A DNA stretch of 64,000 nt, taken from positions 240,910,069 through 240,974,068 of the forward strand of contig NC_092874.1 of NCBI RefSeq assembly GCF_028372415.1. The letters are read 5' to 3'. The position numbers and the translations under genes were made by a program. The notes beneath the pieces were generated by a model. The model was not told the origin of the DNA. It made no database searches and saw only the letters and a program-made list of their open reading frames with translations. Of this stretch, positions 9,705 to 20,676 are shown piece by piece. The stretch comes from Notamacropus eugenii. Taxonomy: Eukaryota > Chordata > Mammalia > Diprotodontia > Macropodidae. Position 1 is the first letter of the stretch. Each line of letters opens with the position of its first letter.

Positions 9705-10858
9705 GGGGCGGAGCCAAGATGACGAGTAGAAAGACACACATATGCAGGCTCTCCCCACACAGCCCATAAAATACTTGTAGAGAGGGACTCTCAACAAATT
9801 CTGGAGCAGCAGAAATGGAGAACAACAGAGTGGAGATTTCCAGCCCAGGGTGACCTGAAAGGCCCATGGGAAACGTCTGTTGCACCTGACTCTAGCCCAG
9901 CCTTGGCTGTAGCGTGCAGCTCGGGAACAGCCCTCGGGGGTGGAATCTCCAGTCCTGGAATCCCCAGTCCCAGTAGCAGTGGGTTCACAGATCTCTCAAC
10001 CCACAGGCACCAAAGCTCAGTGACAGGGTTTCTTCAGCTGGCCAGGAAGGGAGAAGGCCCTTCCCATAGCTCCAGCTTTAGCAGCAGCCACAGAGGCCAC
10101 ATCGGGCAGGGGGAGGCAGCAGTTCCCACAGTAGCCCCTACAGCAGTCCGTATCCATTGTTGGATTGTAAAACCCCTGGGGGCACTGAGGAGCTGATTAT
10201 TACCTCAGCCCTGTGTAGAGGCCCTGAGAGAGCTGATTTTTATCTCACACTGAATGGCGGCCCTGCCCATGCAGCTTTTCTGAAAATCAGCTCCCAGTGC
10301 TGGCTTGGCGGAACTGGAAGCCAGGTGGCTGTGGAGAGGAAAATGCTAAGATTCTGGGCACAAAAATCTCTTTCAGCTCCCAGACCAGTATACATGCTTG
10401 ATTGTGCCACCTTGGAGGAACTGAGATCTCATAGATTCCCAGAGTATACCCTACTCTTGACAAAGGTCCCAAAAGTCAAGTAACTGGTTGGGAAAATGCC
10501 CAAAAAAGGGAAAAAAAATAAGACTATACAAGGTTACTTTCTTGGTGAACAGATATCTTTTCCCATCCTATTGGATGAAGAAGAACAATGCTTACCATCA
10601 GGGAAAGATATAAAAGTCAAGGCTTCTGTATCCCAAACATCCAAAACAAATATTCAATGGTCTCAGGCCATGGAAGAGTTCAAAAAGGATTTTGAAAATC
10701 AGGTAAGAGAGGTGGAGGAAAAACTGGGAAGAAAAATGAGAGAGATGCAAAAAAAGCATGAAAAGCGGATCAACATCTTGCTAAAGGAGACCCAAAAAAA
10801 ATGCTAAAGAAAATAACACTTTTAAATATAAACTAACTCAATTGGCAGAAGAGGTTCA
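9705..10858 (+). mobile_element. L1 insertion with 5' end kept and 3' end missing
   Basis: Starts GGGGCGGAGCCAAGATGACG, the first bases of marsupial L1 (one leading G is shared with the target repeat). It runs through the 5'UTR into the start of ORF1 and stops inside ORF1 at 'GCAGAAGAGGTTCAG', directly against the second 16-bp target repeat. No ORF2, 3'UTR or poly(A) is present. Most L1 copies lose the 5' end instead, so this one probably arose by priming at an internal A-rich site of the RNA. Confidence 0.82.
10496..10807 (+). pseudogene. L1 ORF1 N-terminal part, truncated
   Basis: Encodes 103 residues starting MPKKGKKNKTIQGYF, with an acidic stretch and then a heptad-rich coiled coil (about residues 55-98, with 'VREVEEKLGRKMREMQKKHE'). 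This is the N-terminal trimerisation region of L1 ORF1p, an RNA-binding chaperone needed for L1 retrotransposition. The frame ends after an eight-A run (about 10793-10800); the ORF1-like sequence continues in another frame to the target repeat. The RNA-recognition and C-terminal domains are absent, so no functional protein is expected. Confidence 0.8.
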
Positions 10859-10874
10859 GAAAAACCAATCCAAG
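10859..10874 (+). repeat. Target-site duplication, right copy
   Basis: GAAAAACCAATCCAAG, matching 9689-9704 exactly. Confidence 0.85.
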
Positions 10875-10924
10875 TTGGGGGTAAGAGGAACCCTAATAGA
10901 TATCAGTCCTATCACAATACCCTG

Positions 10925-11170
10925 CCTCTCTTGCTACCCCCATTAGAATACAAGTTCCTTAAGAAAAGAAGCTATGTTGCTTTAAAAAAATATTTGGTTC
11001 TCTATATTATTTTATAAATATAAAAATATTATATATAATAATATATAATAAATATTATAATGTAAAAATGTTTATTTTACTATATTATATGTAATAAAAT
11101 ATTTGTTAGCGAGCGTCCAGCATATGATAAGTGTTTAATAAATTTCTTTTGATTTATTTCTTCATTCATT
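10925..11170 (+). repeat. L2 3' tail split by an AT-rich block
   Basis: 'TTCCTTAAGAAAAGAAGC' then, after about 115 bp of AT-rich DNA (10988-11104), 'GTCCAGCATATGATAAGTGTTTAATAAAT'. These are the two halves of an L2 3' end. Confidence 0.6.
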
Positions 11171-11190
11171 CATCACACTCCATCTCCAGC

Positions 11191-11360
11191 ATTCTAATCC
11201 TACCATTTACTATTTATATAACCTTCAACATGCCAACTACCCTCCCTTGGACTCAGTTTCCTCAACTTGAAAGTGAAGCAACCTCTAAGATTCCTTCCAG
11301 GTCTCACTGTATGATCTCTAAGGTCTAACTCTAGCAATCTGAGACCCAGTTAGGCTCTTC
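11191..11360 (+). repeat. Inverted duplication A, left arm
   Basis: 170 bp matching the reverse complement of 12934-13103 without gaps, about 157 of 170 by eye (92%). It is made of parts of two MIR-like SINEs and the bases joining them. Shared marks include 'GGTCTAACTCTAGCAATCTG' and 'TACTATTTATATAACCTTC'. The spacer is 1573 bp. Confidence 0.88.
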
Positions 11361-11535
11361 TAAAGACCTGCTAGTCTAAAGACCTTCTAGCTCTAACTGG
11401 ATCATTTCGTCCTTTACTCCACTCACCACAGCAGTGTATAGAACTTGGCTCACTGTAGCAACAACAACTCTTGGATTCTGCTGTCCACCTCTTCCCTGGA
11501 TGCATCCCATGTCAGTTTTTCCACTTCCCTTGTGG

Positions 11536-11648
11536 TAACTCTATGATCCCGTTATCATAGAATTATTATAGCCATTTTAAAAGAATTTATTCCCATTTTA
11601 CAGATAAGGAAACTGCAGCTTGGCATATGGACTGTGTATTAGAAAGGG
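11536..11648 (-). repeat. Inverted duplication C, right arm
   Basis: Partner of 8165-8277. Shared marks: 'TAACTCTATGAT', 'TATTCCCATTTTACAGATAAGGAAACTG' (read in part) and 'GTGTATTAGAAAGG'. It lies inside the spacer of pair A, so the two pairs interleave. Confidence 0.8.
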
Positions 11649-12099
11649 ACACATAGAGTTACACCAGAAGCATATGAGCAAAACTGGGCTGCAGAAATAT
11701 TGGCAGAATGAGGAGGGGGAGACAAATGCCCCTTAGTTTGAGACCACTCTGCATCCTTTATTTGAGCTTTCCTATGCCTATCATTTTCTAAAATTATTTT
11801 CATAAGACCATATGGTTTTCCACCTTCACTATCACAGAAATAGATTTTGTTAAAGGACATATTGAAAATGTATTCAGATAAATCCAAATGTTTGCATTAA
11901 TGGTTTACTGTAGAGTTTCATGGCATCAGGAACAAAGCTGTTTTACATCTTACTGATTTCTTTTAGGGAAATAAGAATAATGAACACAAGAAACCATGGA
12001 ATAATTAACATTTGTAACAGTTACCTGGTAGAAAAGGAGGGAGGTAGGAGGAAGAAGGGATTAGAGAACTCTACCTGCAGTGTTCTCTAATAGATTGAC

Positions 12100-12900
12100 T
12101 GATTTTTTAATTTACTTGCAGTATAGTAATCCAAAAAGTACACTTATTGTTTTTCCCTGAGCAAAACAAAAAAATAAAAATGCATAGTTTAAATTATGAA
12201 TCCCCATATATGGATATGGTAGGAGCAAGGTCTTAACTTCTCCCTCCCCTCCATGTAAATTAGGCTAGCTTTTCCTTAAATGATGTTAAAATCATCCTCA
12301 AGATTTAATTGGCTAAAGGGACTAATTATGACTCAGGCTAATGACATCTGACGACTGACATAGACTATTGATGTCTGATGTTTACAAGGAGCTCCAGACA
12401 CTCTCTGATGTTTGGATGATGGACCACCATGGGCAGGTCCTTCCTCAGCTGAATCAATCTGTGGGGTCCTTGATTCCTTCTCCTGCTAAAGCTAAGTTCA
12501 TTAACTGTTGAATTGCCTAGGGGTATCTCATTTCATTCCAATATCAAACACAAACTCCCAGGGGAATATCCCAGCCCAGAATACTGGGCTTATAAGAAGT
12601 TTAAGAGAATGAGAAAGATCTAAAAAAAAGGCAGGGTTGGGTAGAGGAATTCATTCTGGCATTTAAAAACCCACAAGTGCCCTTTGAGAAGCATTAAATA
12701 TGTAAGAGCTTTAAATAGCTTTTATTATTGTTACCTGCTTGATAGAGGGAATTCTACCTAGCTCTCAGTCATAGATTGAGTCCAGGAGGGACTAAGTCAT
12801 TTGAATATATGAAAAAGGTTTAGGTTTATAGCCTAAGCTTCTATATAAATTAAAGACATTAGGTTAACAAACAGATAAATACTTTTAGCATAAATATTCA
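12100..12900. other. No recognised feature
   Basis: Between the two arms of pair A. I see no gene and no repeat I can name, only short hairpins (for example TTAGAGAAC-(12)-GTTCTCTAA at 12061-12090) and AT-rich tracts. Confidence 0.5.
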
Positions 12901-12933
12901 TCTTCCTTTTCTTTTATCTGTGTTTACCTGTTG

Positions 12934-13103
12934 GAAGAGCCTAACTGGATCTCAGATTGCTAGAGTTAGACCTTAGAGATCACACAATTATAACTGGAAG
13001 GAATCTTAGAGGTTGCTTCACTTTCAGGTGGAGGAAACTGAGTCCAAAGGAGGGTAATTGACATGTTGAAGGTTATATAAATAGTAAATGGTAGAATTAG
13101 AAT
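12934..13103 (-). repeat. Inverted duplication A, right arm
   Basis: Partner of 11191-11360, in opposite orientation and of identical length. Sequences beyond both ends of the arms do not match, so the limits are sharp. Confidence 0.88.
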
Positions 13104-13174
13104 TCAAACTCAGGTCATGTGACTACAAATTGATCATTTTCCTATTACACTATGCTTTTTGAGGTTTTAGCTGC

Positions 13175-13175
13175 T

Positions 13176-13218
<43 letters not shown>
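13175..13218 (+). repeat. (ATG)n microsatellite
   Basis: About 14 tandem ATG units, followed at once by an L2 3' tail ('GTCCATAGTAGGCACTTAATG', to about 13262). Confidence 0.95.
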
Positions 13219-13689
13219 CATGTCTAGTCCATAGTAGGCACTTAATGTTTATTGACTGACCAATTGTAGTAGAACAGGCTTGGTTCAGGCTGGGACTGTA
13301 CCTCAGGTTTGAGGTTGAAATGAAACAGGACACTCAGTTTATCTAAGAAAACATAGTTTATCTAACAAAAGAAGGTTTATTTAGCCATAGTAGGAGAAGA
13401 GCATTTAGAACAGAGAGGGGATGTTCATTGAGGATAAGCCTTGATTTAGTCAAGAACAGCTTCTTGTCACTGGTCATCTTGCTGGTCTTCCACTCAGAAG
13501 TCAAAAGTTTTTCTATTTAGGTGACCCTGAGACAAACAAGTCCCAAGGATAGTTTCAATGCCTTTTAAGGAAAAATAAATCTAGCCTGTATGGGGTAAGG
13601 TCTTTGGAAAAGCAACTTGGAGGTCCATGGTGAAGGACTCTGCTGAATAATAATGCTCCTTCACAATAAAAAAAATCTTATTTAAGAAA

Positions 13690-13802
13690 GCAGTTCAAAC
13701 CCCTATTTTGGAAATGAAAAAACTGAGGGTCAGAGTAGGAAGTAACTTGACAAGGTCACACAGCAGAACTGGGACCAGAATCCAGGTTTCCTGACTGGTT
13801 GT
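13690..13802 (-). repeat. MIR-like SINE fragment
   Basis: 'TTTTGGAAATGAAAAAACTGAGGG' and 'ACTTGACAAGGTCACACAGC' are the reversed MIR core. 13263-13690 and 13803-14235 contain nothing else I recognise. Confidence 0.65.
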
Positions 13803-14239
13803 AAAGATATTTAAAATAAGGCATAGATTCAAGTGGTCTTTCCCAGAGCTGAATCTGTAGAGCACTGGACTTTGAATTGGTTCCCTAAGACCTGAGAAGG
13901 CCACCATTTTGCACCAATAAGAGTCAGGAGGAAGGCAGAATTCATAGGGATGTGATACTCCCTCCAGTGGTACAGTTATCCATACCTTTTCATTCTGAAT
14001 TGTTCTTGTTCATAGCCTCCAAAAAATCCTATGAAAAGGATTGACCCAACATGTCAAAAGCTTTCCTTTAGTCTTTAACTACCTCCTCCTTTGGGATATC
14101 TCTTTCTTAGGTATTTTTGTGACACTGCTTTGTCAAGGTTCTTTTCCTCCCTGTTGAACTGATGCTTCTCAAACTACTTTCTAGTTTCATCATCCCTATA
14201 CATGTGCATACTCCAGGACTCTCTTCTGTTACCTCTTCT

Positions 14240-14510
14240 TGGTCTCTCTATACCCTCTCTCTTAATGATATCATCAGCTTTTAGAAGCTCAGCTATCATC
14301 CAAGGTCTCCCATGGCATCTGGGACCATCTCCAGTCATCCTGATGAATATCTGGCCACTGGACCCAGATGGCTCAGGAGGAGAAAGTGAGGCTGGTGACT
14401 TTGCATAGCCCTCCCTCACTTAAATCCAATTCACTTACATATCATGGCATCACCTCCCTGATGTCATGGCCCCCTTTGAGAACAAAGGACAAACAACATA
14501 CATACATAGA
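14240..14510 (+). repeat. SINE of the GAAGGACAAACAAC family, sense copy
   Basis: The best plus-strand copy in the window: 'AAGGTCTCCCATGGCATCTG', 'ATCTGGCCACTGGACCCAGATGGCTC', 'GCATAGCCCTCCCTCACT' and the end 'GAGAACAAAGGACAAACAACA' followed by 'TACATACATA'. Confidence 0.7.
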
Positions 14511-14799
14511 GATAATTCCCATATTTAACATTTATCTATTTCTCTTCTTTCATTTCATTTCCCAGACACCTCTTCACCACCTGCTATGCTACCCAGACCA
14601 GAAACCAAGCTCACCCATAACTCCCACTCTGAAACTCTGCTTTCCAGTTCTGCAACCATAATCAAATCAACTCTCATTGCTTCTGGAAAGGATTTATCAA
14701 TCTACTCCTCTATGACTCCACTCAATCATCCCTGTAACTTTTCAAAACAAAATAATCCACTTTGCCTCAAATCTCCTGTATGTGTTGTTTCCGCCTATT

Positions 14800-15600
14800 A
14801 GGAAGTAAGCTGCTTGAAGGCAGGGACTTTCTTTGCTTTTGTATTTGTAACCCTAGAGCTGTAACCCTAGAGCACAGTGTTAGTACTTAATAAATTTAAT
14901 AAATGCTTTTTTCCCCACTCATTCACTCACTCATTCATTCCTGTACAATTCCCTATTTCCAGCTACCTACAGATATATTCCCCTTGGATATCTTCTAGAT
15001 ATCTCAAACTCAACACTTTCAAAACTTAACTCGTTATCTACTCTCCTCCAACCTGTCCTTCTTTCTAATTTCCTATAATGTCTGTCGATGGCATCACCAT
15101 TTTTTCATTTACCAAGGTTCACAATCAGAGTCATCCTTGACTCTTCCATCTCCCTAACCCCAAATATTCAACCAGTTGCCTTATGTGTTGAATGTGAAAT
15201 CAGAGGACCTGGTTGAAATCTGACCTCTTTCCTCTACTCAAACCCAAACCACCCTAATTCAGACATTCATAATCTCTCATCCAGAATATTGCAGTAGTTT
15301 CTCTTTTTAATTTAATTTTTATTCTGAACTTAAGAAATAAACAAGCATTTTCATAACACAGTAGAAAAAAAAAGTTAAATGATAGTTTCCTAGTTGCTCT
15401 CTCCCCTGTCTAGTACATCCTCCACACATCTGCCAAATTGGTAATCCTAAAGCATGTTTGACTGTGTCACTCAAGAACTTTCAGTGATTCCCTATTGCCT
15501 TTAAGACATTAAAAATATTTCTGTTTGACATCCAAAGTCCTTCACAATTTGGTTTATTAATATTTCTGGGTTTATTACGTATGACTCCATCTTTACTGTG
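14800..15600 (+). repeat. L2 LINE pieces, plus strand
   Basis: 14800-14945 is an L2 3' end ('GGAAGTAAGCTGCTTGAAGGCAGGGAC', 'AGTACTTAATAAATTTAATAAATGC'). 14955-15570 is an earlier part of an L2 ('CTCAAACTCAACACTTTCAAAAC', 'GAGTCATCCTTGACTC', 'GACTGTGTCACTCAAGAACTTTCAGTG'), from the ORF2 C-terminal region. The order suggests two copies. Frames are lost. Confidence 0.65.
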
Positions 15601-16149
15601 ATAGATGATTATTAATTGGACACTATTTAATTGGACCTCTATTTTATTCCAATCAGTGTTAATGAGTTTGATATAATTCCATAGGGGTGGTGATTGTAAG
15701 TTCTGATAGTAGGCCTCAGAACTGTGAACTGCAGATTTTAAGTTCACGGACTTAATCATAGGAAGCTAACTGGAGGACTTCCACCTTTGTTTTCTCCTGT
15801 TATGGGGACCAAGTCAGCATAACATTCAATTATGTGGAAAGTACCCCAGCTTTCTTTGATGCTCCTCAGTCCCTCGTCATCCTTCTATTGTCCAACATAG
15901 GGAGATGACCATGAGCATGTAGCCAATGAGTGACCCTGGCTGCCAGCTTGTGGTCTGCCCTTCTATTGGCCCATCAGCTCATGTAGATGTTTTACCATCT
16001 TGGTAAGACCTCCTGGAAGGTCAAGATAAGTCTGTTTGTCAACCCATGGTGGCAATGTCAAAGGAAAGAATGTCAGAAGGTGAACACAAAAGGAGTTATG
16101 AAATTTGAAATTGATGGGACTTGGTGATTCTTGGCAATGAGATACATAG

Positions 16150-16310
16150 AGGGAACCTTAGATTTGGCGTCTGAAGACTTGGGTTTCCACACATGGATTC
16201 CACACTCAGGACCTTAGACAAGTCACTTAACATGTCTAGGTCTGTTTTCTCAACTGTAAAGTGAGGGGGTGAAACTAGATGATCTCTTGAGATCCCAAAT
16301 CCATTATTGT
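16150..16310 (+). repeat. MIR-like SINE
   Basis: 'CTGAAGACTTGGGTTTCC', 'GACAAGTCACTTAACATGTCTAGG', 'TGTTTTCTCAACTGTAAAGTGAGGG' and 'AACTAGATGATCTCTTGAGATCCC' follow the MIR order. Confidence 0.65.
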
Positions 16311-16872
16311 ATGACCACTGGATGAGATGATCTCTAAGGATTTTATTAGATCTGACTTTAGAAACAAATAGAACGTTTCAGCTGGAGAATGTACATATTC
16401 TTACCCTAGTAGCAACAGACAGAAATTTGCCATTGTCTCATTACAGAGAACAATTCTGCAGAGTGAAATAACACTGTTCCTCAGGCTGGACAAAAGTTCA
16501 TTTTAAAAATAATATGCATCTAAATTTGCTCCATGAAAAAGCTGGTAGCCTGCATACATAGAGGGAAACTAAGCACTTCAGTCTCTTTTCTCTTGGGTAT
16601 GGATAGAAGACCATTAGCGCTAACAATATAAGTAGCAAAGAATACAATTAAGTCTATACCCTTCTTAGTAAGTAGGGGTGTGAAAAGTTTGCCTTTTTGT
16701 TTCCTTTGGAGATCTCCAATGAAGTACCTAAAGGATCTGTGTTATTTGATATTTTTATGAAAGACTGAGATAAACATAGATAGTATGCTCATCAAATTTA
16801 CAGATGACACATAGTGGAGAAGAAAAGCCAATACAGTGGGTGACTGGATCCAAGGAGCTTTACAGACATGAA

Positions 16873-17624
16873 CAGTGGTTCTCAAACTCTTCGATCTCCA
16901 GAACCCTTTATGCTCTTAAAAATTATTAAGGATTCCAAAGAGTTTCTGGTTCTATGGGTTTTATCAATAGATACTTACAGTTGCTGTTGATCAGTCATTT
17001 CAGTCACTCTCCACGACTCCATTTTTGGGGTTTTCTTGGCAAAGATACTAGAGTGGTTTGTCATTTTCTTCTCCTGCTCATTCTATAGATGAGGAAACTG
17101 AGACAAACACAGCTAGTAAGTGTCTGAGGTCAGATTTGAACTCAGGAAAAGGAGTCTTCCTGACTCCAGGATCCACTGCACCATCTAGCTGTTGTATTAA
17201 AAATTAAAACTGATAAAATTGTAAAATATTTATTTTAAAATAAATAAATTTAAATTTTAAAATAAAATAAATTTTAAAATAAAAACATATTTATAACAAA
17301 TTTTAATGAAAAATAATTGTTACAAAACAAAAAATTTAGTAAGAGTAGCATTATTTATATATAATATATATTTTACAAACCTCTTTATGCATGTCTAGCT
17401 TGATAAGATAGCTAGATTCTCATATCTGCTTCTGCATTCGATCTAATATGTTGTTTTGGTAAAGCATATGAAGAAAATCCAGATTCACAGAGATATGTAG
17501 TTGGAAAAGGGAGAAATATTTTAATAGGCAAATAACATCTTGGTTTACTATGAAAATTATTTTGACCTTATGAACCCTTGAAAAAGTCTTAAAGACCCCT
17601 CAGACCATACTTTGAGAGTTTGTG
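16873..17624. mobile_element. hAT-Charlie-like element inside the CR1/L3
   Basis: Left end 'CAGTGGTTCTCAAACTCTTCG', right end '..CAGACCATACTTTGAGAGTTTG', which are inverted ends of the Charlie type. Inside, 'GCTCTTAAAAATTATTAAGG' and 'ATTAAAACTGATAAAATTG' also fit. It is split by a SINE (16981-17195) and has an AT-rich centre. The 8-bp target duplication is not clear. Confidence 0.65.
16981..17195 (-). repeat. CORE/tRNA-type SINE inside the hAT element
   Basis: Minus strand: head at the right ('CAACAGCTAGATGGTGCAGTGG'), then 'GTTCAAATCTGACCTC', 'CTCAGTTTCCTCATCTATAG' and tail at the left. It is the youngest layer of a three-level nest. Confidence 0.85.
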
Positions 17625-18342
17625 CTAGAATACTGGGCTGACTCTAAAATAAAATTCAATAGAGATAAATGTAAAATGTAAAAGTCTTGTATTTAAATCA
17701 AAAAAAACCAATTTCCCAATATAAGGTAGAGGTAGACATGGTTAAAATTATTCCAGAAAAGGATCTGGGGATGATTGTCTTGCAAACTCAGTCTGAGTGA
17801 GCAGTGTGGTGTAGTAGTCAAAAAGCTAATGCCATCTTGGGCTACATTATGTGGGGCATAATTTCTAGGAATGAGAGTTCCCCCTGTATTCTGCCCTCAT
17901 CAGACCTCTGGACACCATAGTTTAAGATGGACAACAGTGACAATCAGGAGAATGTCCAGAGGAGGATGGTGAAGAGCCTTTGGGTCCATATCATGACAGG
18001 ACTGGTTGAGTGAACTAGGGTTAACTTGAAGAAGATTACAGGGAAGAGGGGTGGACAGGAGAGCTGTTTCCAAAGAAAACAGCTTTGAGGAATCGGAAAA
18101 GGGATCAGAATTTTTTCTAACTTCTAATCAAGCCAATTCAGGCTTGATATCAGGAAAACCTTCCTAATGATGTCTAAGAATGGTACGGACAACCCCAAGA
18201 GGTGCTGGGCCCACCTTCAAAATGCCCAGTCACTTCTCCAGTATATCTTAAGGGCAATTCCTTTTGTGGACCAGTGATTTTATTGGTACAGGGAATTCCC
18301 AGATGAGGAAATGCCCTCTACCAATTCCAGCTGGCACCTTCT

Positions 18343-18635
18343 CTGCAACAGGAGCACCTGGTGGCACAGAGGGTAGAGTGATGGCCCTGGAGCCATGAAG
18401 ACCTAAGTTCAAATCCAGACTCAGACACTTACTATCTGTGTGACCTTGGGTAAGTTACTTAACCTATTTGCCTCAGTCTCACCTCAGTCTCCTCATATGT
18501 AAAATGGGGAATAATAATCCCACCTACCTCCCAGGGTTGTTATGAGTATCAAATGAGATAACTGTAGAGCACTTAGCACAGTGCCTAATACATAGTAAGT
18601 ACTATACAAATATTAGCTATTATTTTTATTATTAT
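18343..18635 (+). repeat. CORE/tRNA-type SINE, near full length
   Basis: Head 'GGAGCACCTGGTGGCACAGAGGG', 'AAGTTCAAATCCAGACTCAG', 'GTGTGACCTTGGGTAAGTTAC', tail 'TAGTAAGTACTATACAAATATTAGC'. A reversed MIR-like piece follows at 18640-18735. Confidence 0.85.
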
Positions 18636-18804
18636 GACACTGAGAGGTTGAATATCTTGCCCAGAGTCACACAGTAAAATAGTTCAGTGGCAGGACTTAG
18701 AAGACTTGAATTCCAACTCATACCCTGCTATTTATTATCTCCCTTGGCCTTGAGCAAGTTACTTTACCACTCTAGGCTTCAAATAATGGATTTAGACTAG
18801 ATTA

Positions 18805-19345
18805 AATCAATAAACAAGCATTTATTAAACATCTACTGTGTGCCAAGCACTGTGCCAGGTGCTGGAGATATAAAGACAAAAATGAAGCAGTCCCTGCCCT
18901 CAAGAAGCTTATTCTTCCATGAAAATCAATATGAACACATCAATATGCAAAATATACACAAAGTAAATGGGGGGAGTGGTGGGGAAGCATTAGCAGCAGT
19001 AGGGGTGATGAATGACTTTATGTCGGAGAAGGAGTTTGAGCTGAGTCTTGAAGGAAAGAGGGGGAAGGAAGACATGCATCTAGGTAGGAGATGTGGGAGA
19101 GGCTGAGCAAAGGCAGACAGGAGATGGAATGTCATGGGCCAAGAACAACAAGGTGATCTTGGCTGGATCCTAGAGGGCATGGAGAGTCATGGACAATCAA
19201 AAATAGTTAGGAGCAGGTTGGGGAAGGCTTTCAATGCCAAACAGATTCCATGGAAACCAACCAAATAAACTGACTTCTAAGTGCCTGGCAGGGTCCTGTA
19301 TATAGGACGCATTTAACAAGCATTTGTTGAATTCAATTATTTGCA
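18805..19345 (-). repeat. L2 LINE 3' part, minus strand
   Basis: 'ATCAATAAACAAGCATTTATTAAAC', 'GTGTGCCAAGCACTGTGCCAGG' and 'CAGTCCCTGCCCTCAAGAAGC' are the reverse of the L2 3' end. It continues through 'GAGTTTGAGCTGAGTCTTGAAGG' to about 19215. A second short L2 end lies at 19300-19345. Confidence 0.75.
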
Positions 19346-19439
19346 AATTATGCCACCTTTTTTTTTTGTTGTTTAAAGCACCAGCTGACCCTGGAAAACA
19401 GACCACTGGAAGCTTCCTTCCCATTCTCTAAGTCTAAGA

Positions 19440-20220
19440 AAGTCAACCTTTCCTGTGTCTGAACACCAACCCATCAGGGGCTCCATTCTCTAGAAAGGTA
19501 CATTTTCCTTTTCAGCTCAGTTCCAATACTTAGCTTCTTGCTGGGGACCCCAGTGTGAGGCTTGCCTCTGAACAGTCTCAAGAGACTGAATCTACTATAC
19601 CATCACATCTCACACAGACTATGAAGTGGCCGTCAGATGCTAATGGCTCCATTACCAGTTAGGGCTTATTTGTATTCTGGATCAATAAGCCTGCTGTAAA
19701 GGACTCCATACCCCATTAAGCCTCCCCTGATGCATCCAGTCCTCATGGACACCTGCTGAAGTCAAGCACATGCTAAGATGTATAACTGGGTCTAAATATA
19801 AATTAGTGGCAGAAGGCAAAAGCAGGCTTAGCTCAGCTTGTCCAGGCAGGAAGGGGTCCTGGGAATACATGGCTGAGTTTTACAAGGACAAGGTAGCCCC
19901 ACCTTCCTTCTGGCCATTTCAAAAGTGGGTCACTGAGCTTTTCAAATAAAGTCAAGAAACCAAAAAGAGATGCTGTTTACTCCTAAAAATAACTGGGAAG
20001 TGATTTTTAAAAAATGAAAATCTCAGCAAAAAAGTGACAAATAAAAAGGTTGTGAGCTAAAAAATAGGGAACTCCTGAATAATGGATCTGACACTCTAAA
20101 AGCAAGTAAATCTCCGGAGACTATAAATTGCAGAGAAGATGCCTACCTACTCTGGTAGAAGGAATTTCCTTATCCTGGAGTTCTCTGTACCAAAGAATTC
20201 CAATACCAAGATCCAGTGCC
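19440..20220. other. No recognised feature
   Basis: I see no gene, RNA or nameable repeat. A single open frame of 62 codons here has no support. Confidence 0.45.
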
Positions 20221-20225
20221 TAGAC

Positions 20226-20320
20226 CAGGGGTGGCGTACTTGTGGCCTCAAGGCCACATGTGACCCTCTAGGTCCTCAAGTGAGGCCCGTTGACTGAATC
20301 CAAACTTCACAGAACAGAGG
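20226..20320. mobile_element. Half of a first-family hAT MITE
   Basis: 'CAGGGGTGGCGTACTTGTGGCC' through 'TTCACAGAACAGAG' equals the left half of the 1508-1710 MITE. The right half is absent. Confidence 0.75.
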
Positions 20321-20530
20321 GCCTATACTACTGCAATTTTAATGCAAACTGAGAAATTTTAAACCAAAGGTGCTTGCTAACATGTCCCACATGCCCACCA
20401 TCCCAAAAAACTGAGAAAGCTAAAGAGTTATGAAGAAAAGACATAATCTCTGAAAAGGAGGGGCAATCTTTTAGGTGTTCTTGAATGGAGATGCCTTCCC
20501 TTCCATGGGATTCACAGCTAGATGTGTCTT

Positions 20531-20536
20531 TTTATT
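20531..20536 (-). terminator. Candidate KICS2 polyadenylation signal (distal)
   Basis: AATAAA on the minus strand, about 905 bases after the KICS2 stop codon. Whether it is used cannot be told from sequence. Confidence 0.25.
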
Positions 20537-20670
20537 AAACCAGAGAGGTGAAGAGAAAAAAATACACATGCCTTCCCCTTCTTTGCAGAAAAGTTGGGGG
20601 TGATGAGGGCAAAATGTTCTAAAAAATATAGTCAGATACAGCCACTGTATTGGTTATTTTTAACTAACTT

Positions 20671-20676
20671 TTTATT
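20671..20676 (-). terminator. Candidate KICS2 polyadenylation signal (proximal AATAAA)
   Basis: AATAAA on the minus strand, about 765 bases after the KICS2 stop. Weaker ATTAAA motifs lie nearer the stop, around 21336 and 20951. I cannot choose among them. Confidence 0.25.

Larger units (their letters stand above)
16690..18300 (+). repeat. CR1/L3 LINE, plus strand, interrupted
   Basis: The left part has 'CTCATCAAATTTACAGATGACAC', the FADDT-box region of CR1/L3 reverse transcriptase (here FTDDT). The right part resumes at about 17630 ('AAATTCAATAGAGATAAATGTAAA') and runs on through 'AAAAGCTAATGCCATCTTGGGCT' and 'GGAGAATGTCCAGAGGAGG' into the 3' region. A hAT element, itself holding a SINE, separates the parts. 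Confidence 0.72.
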
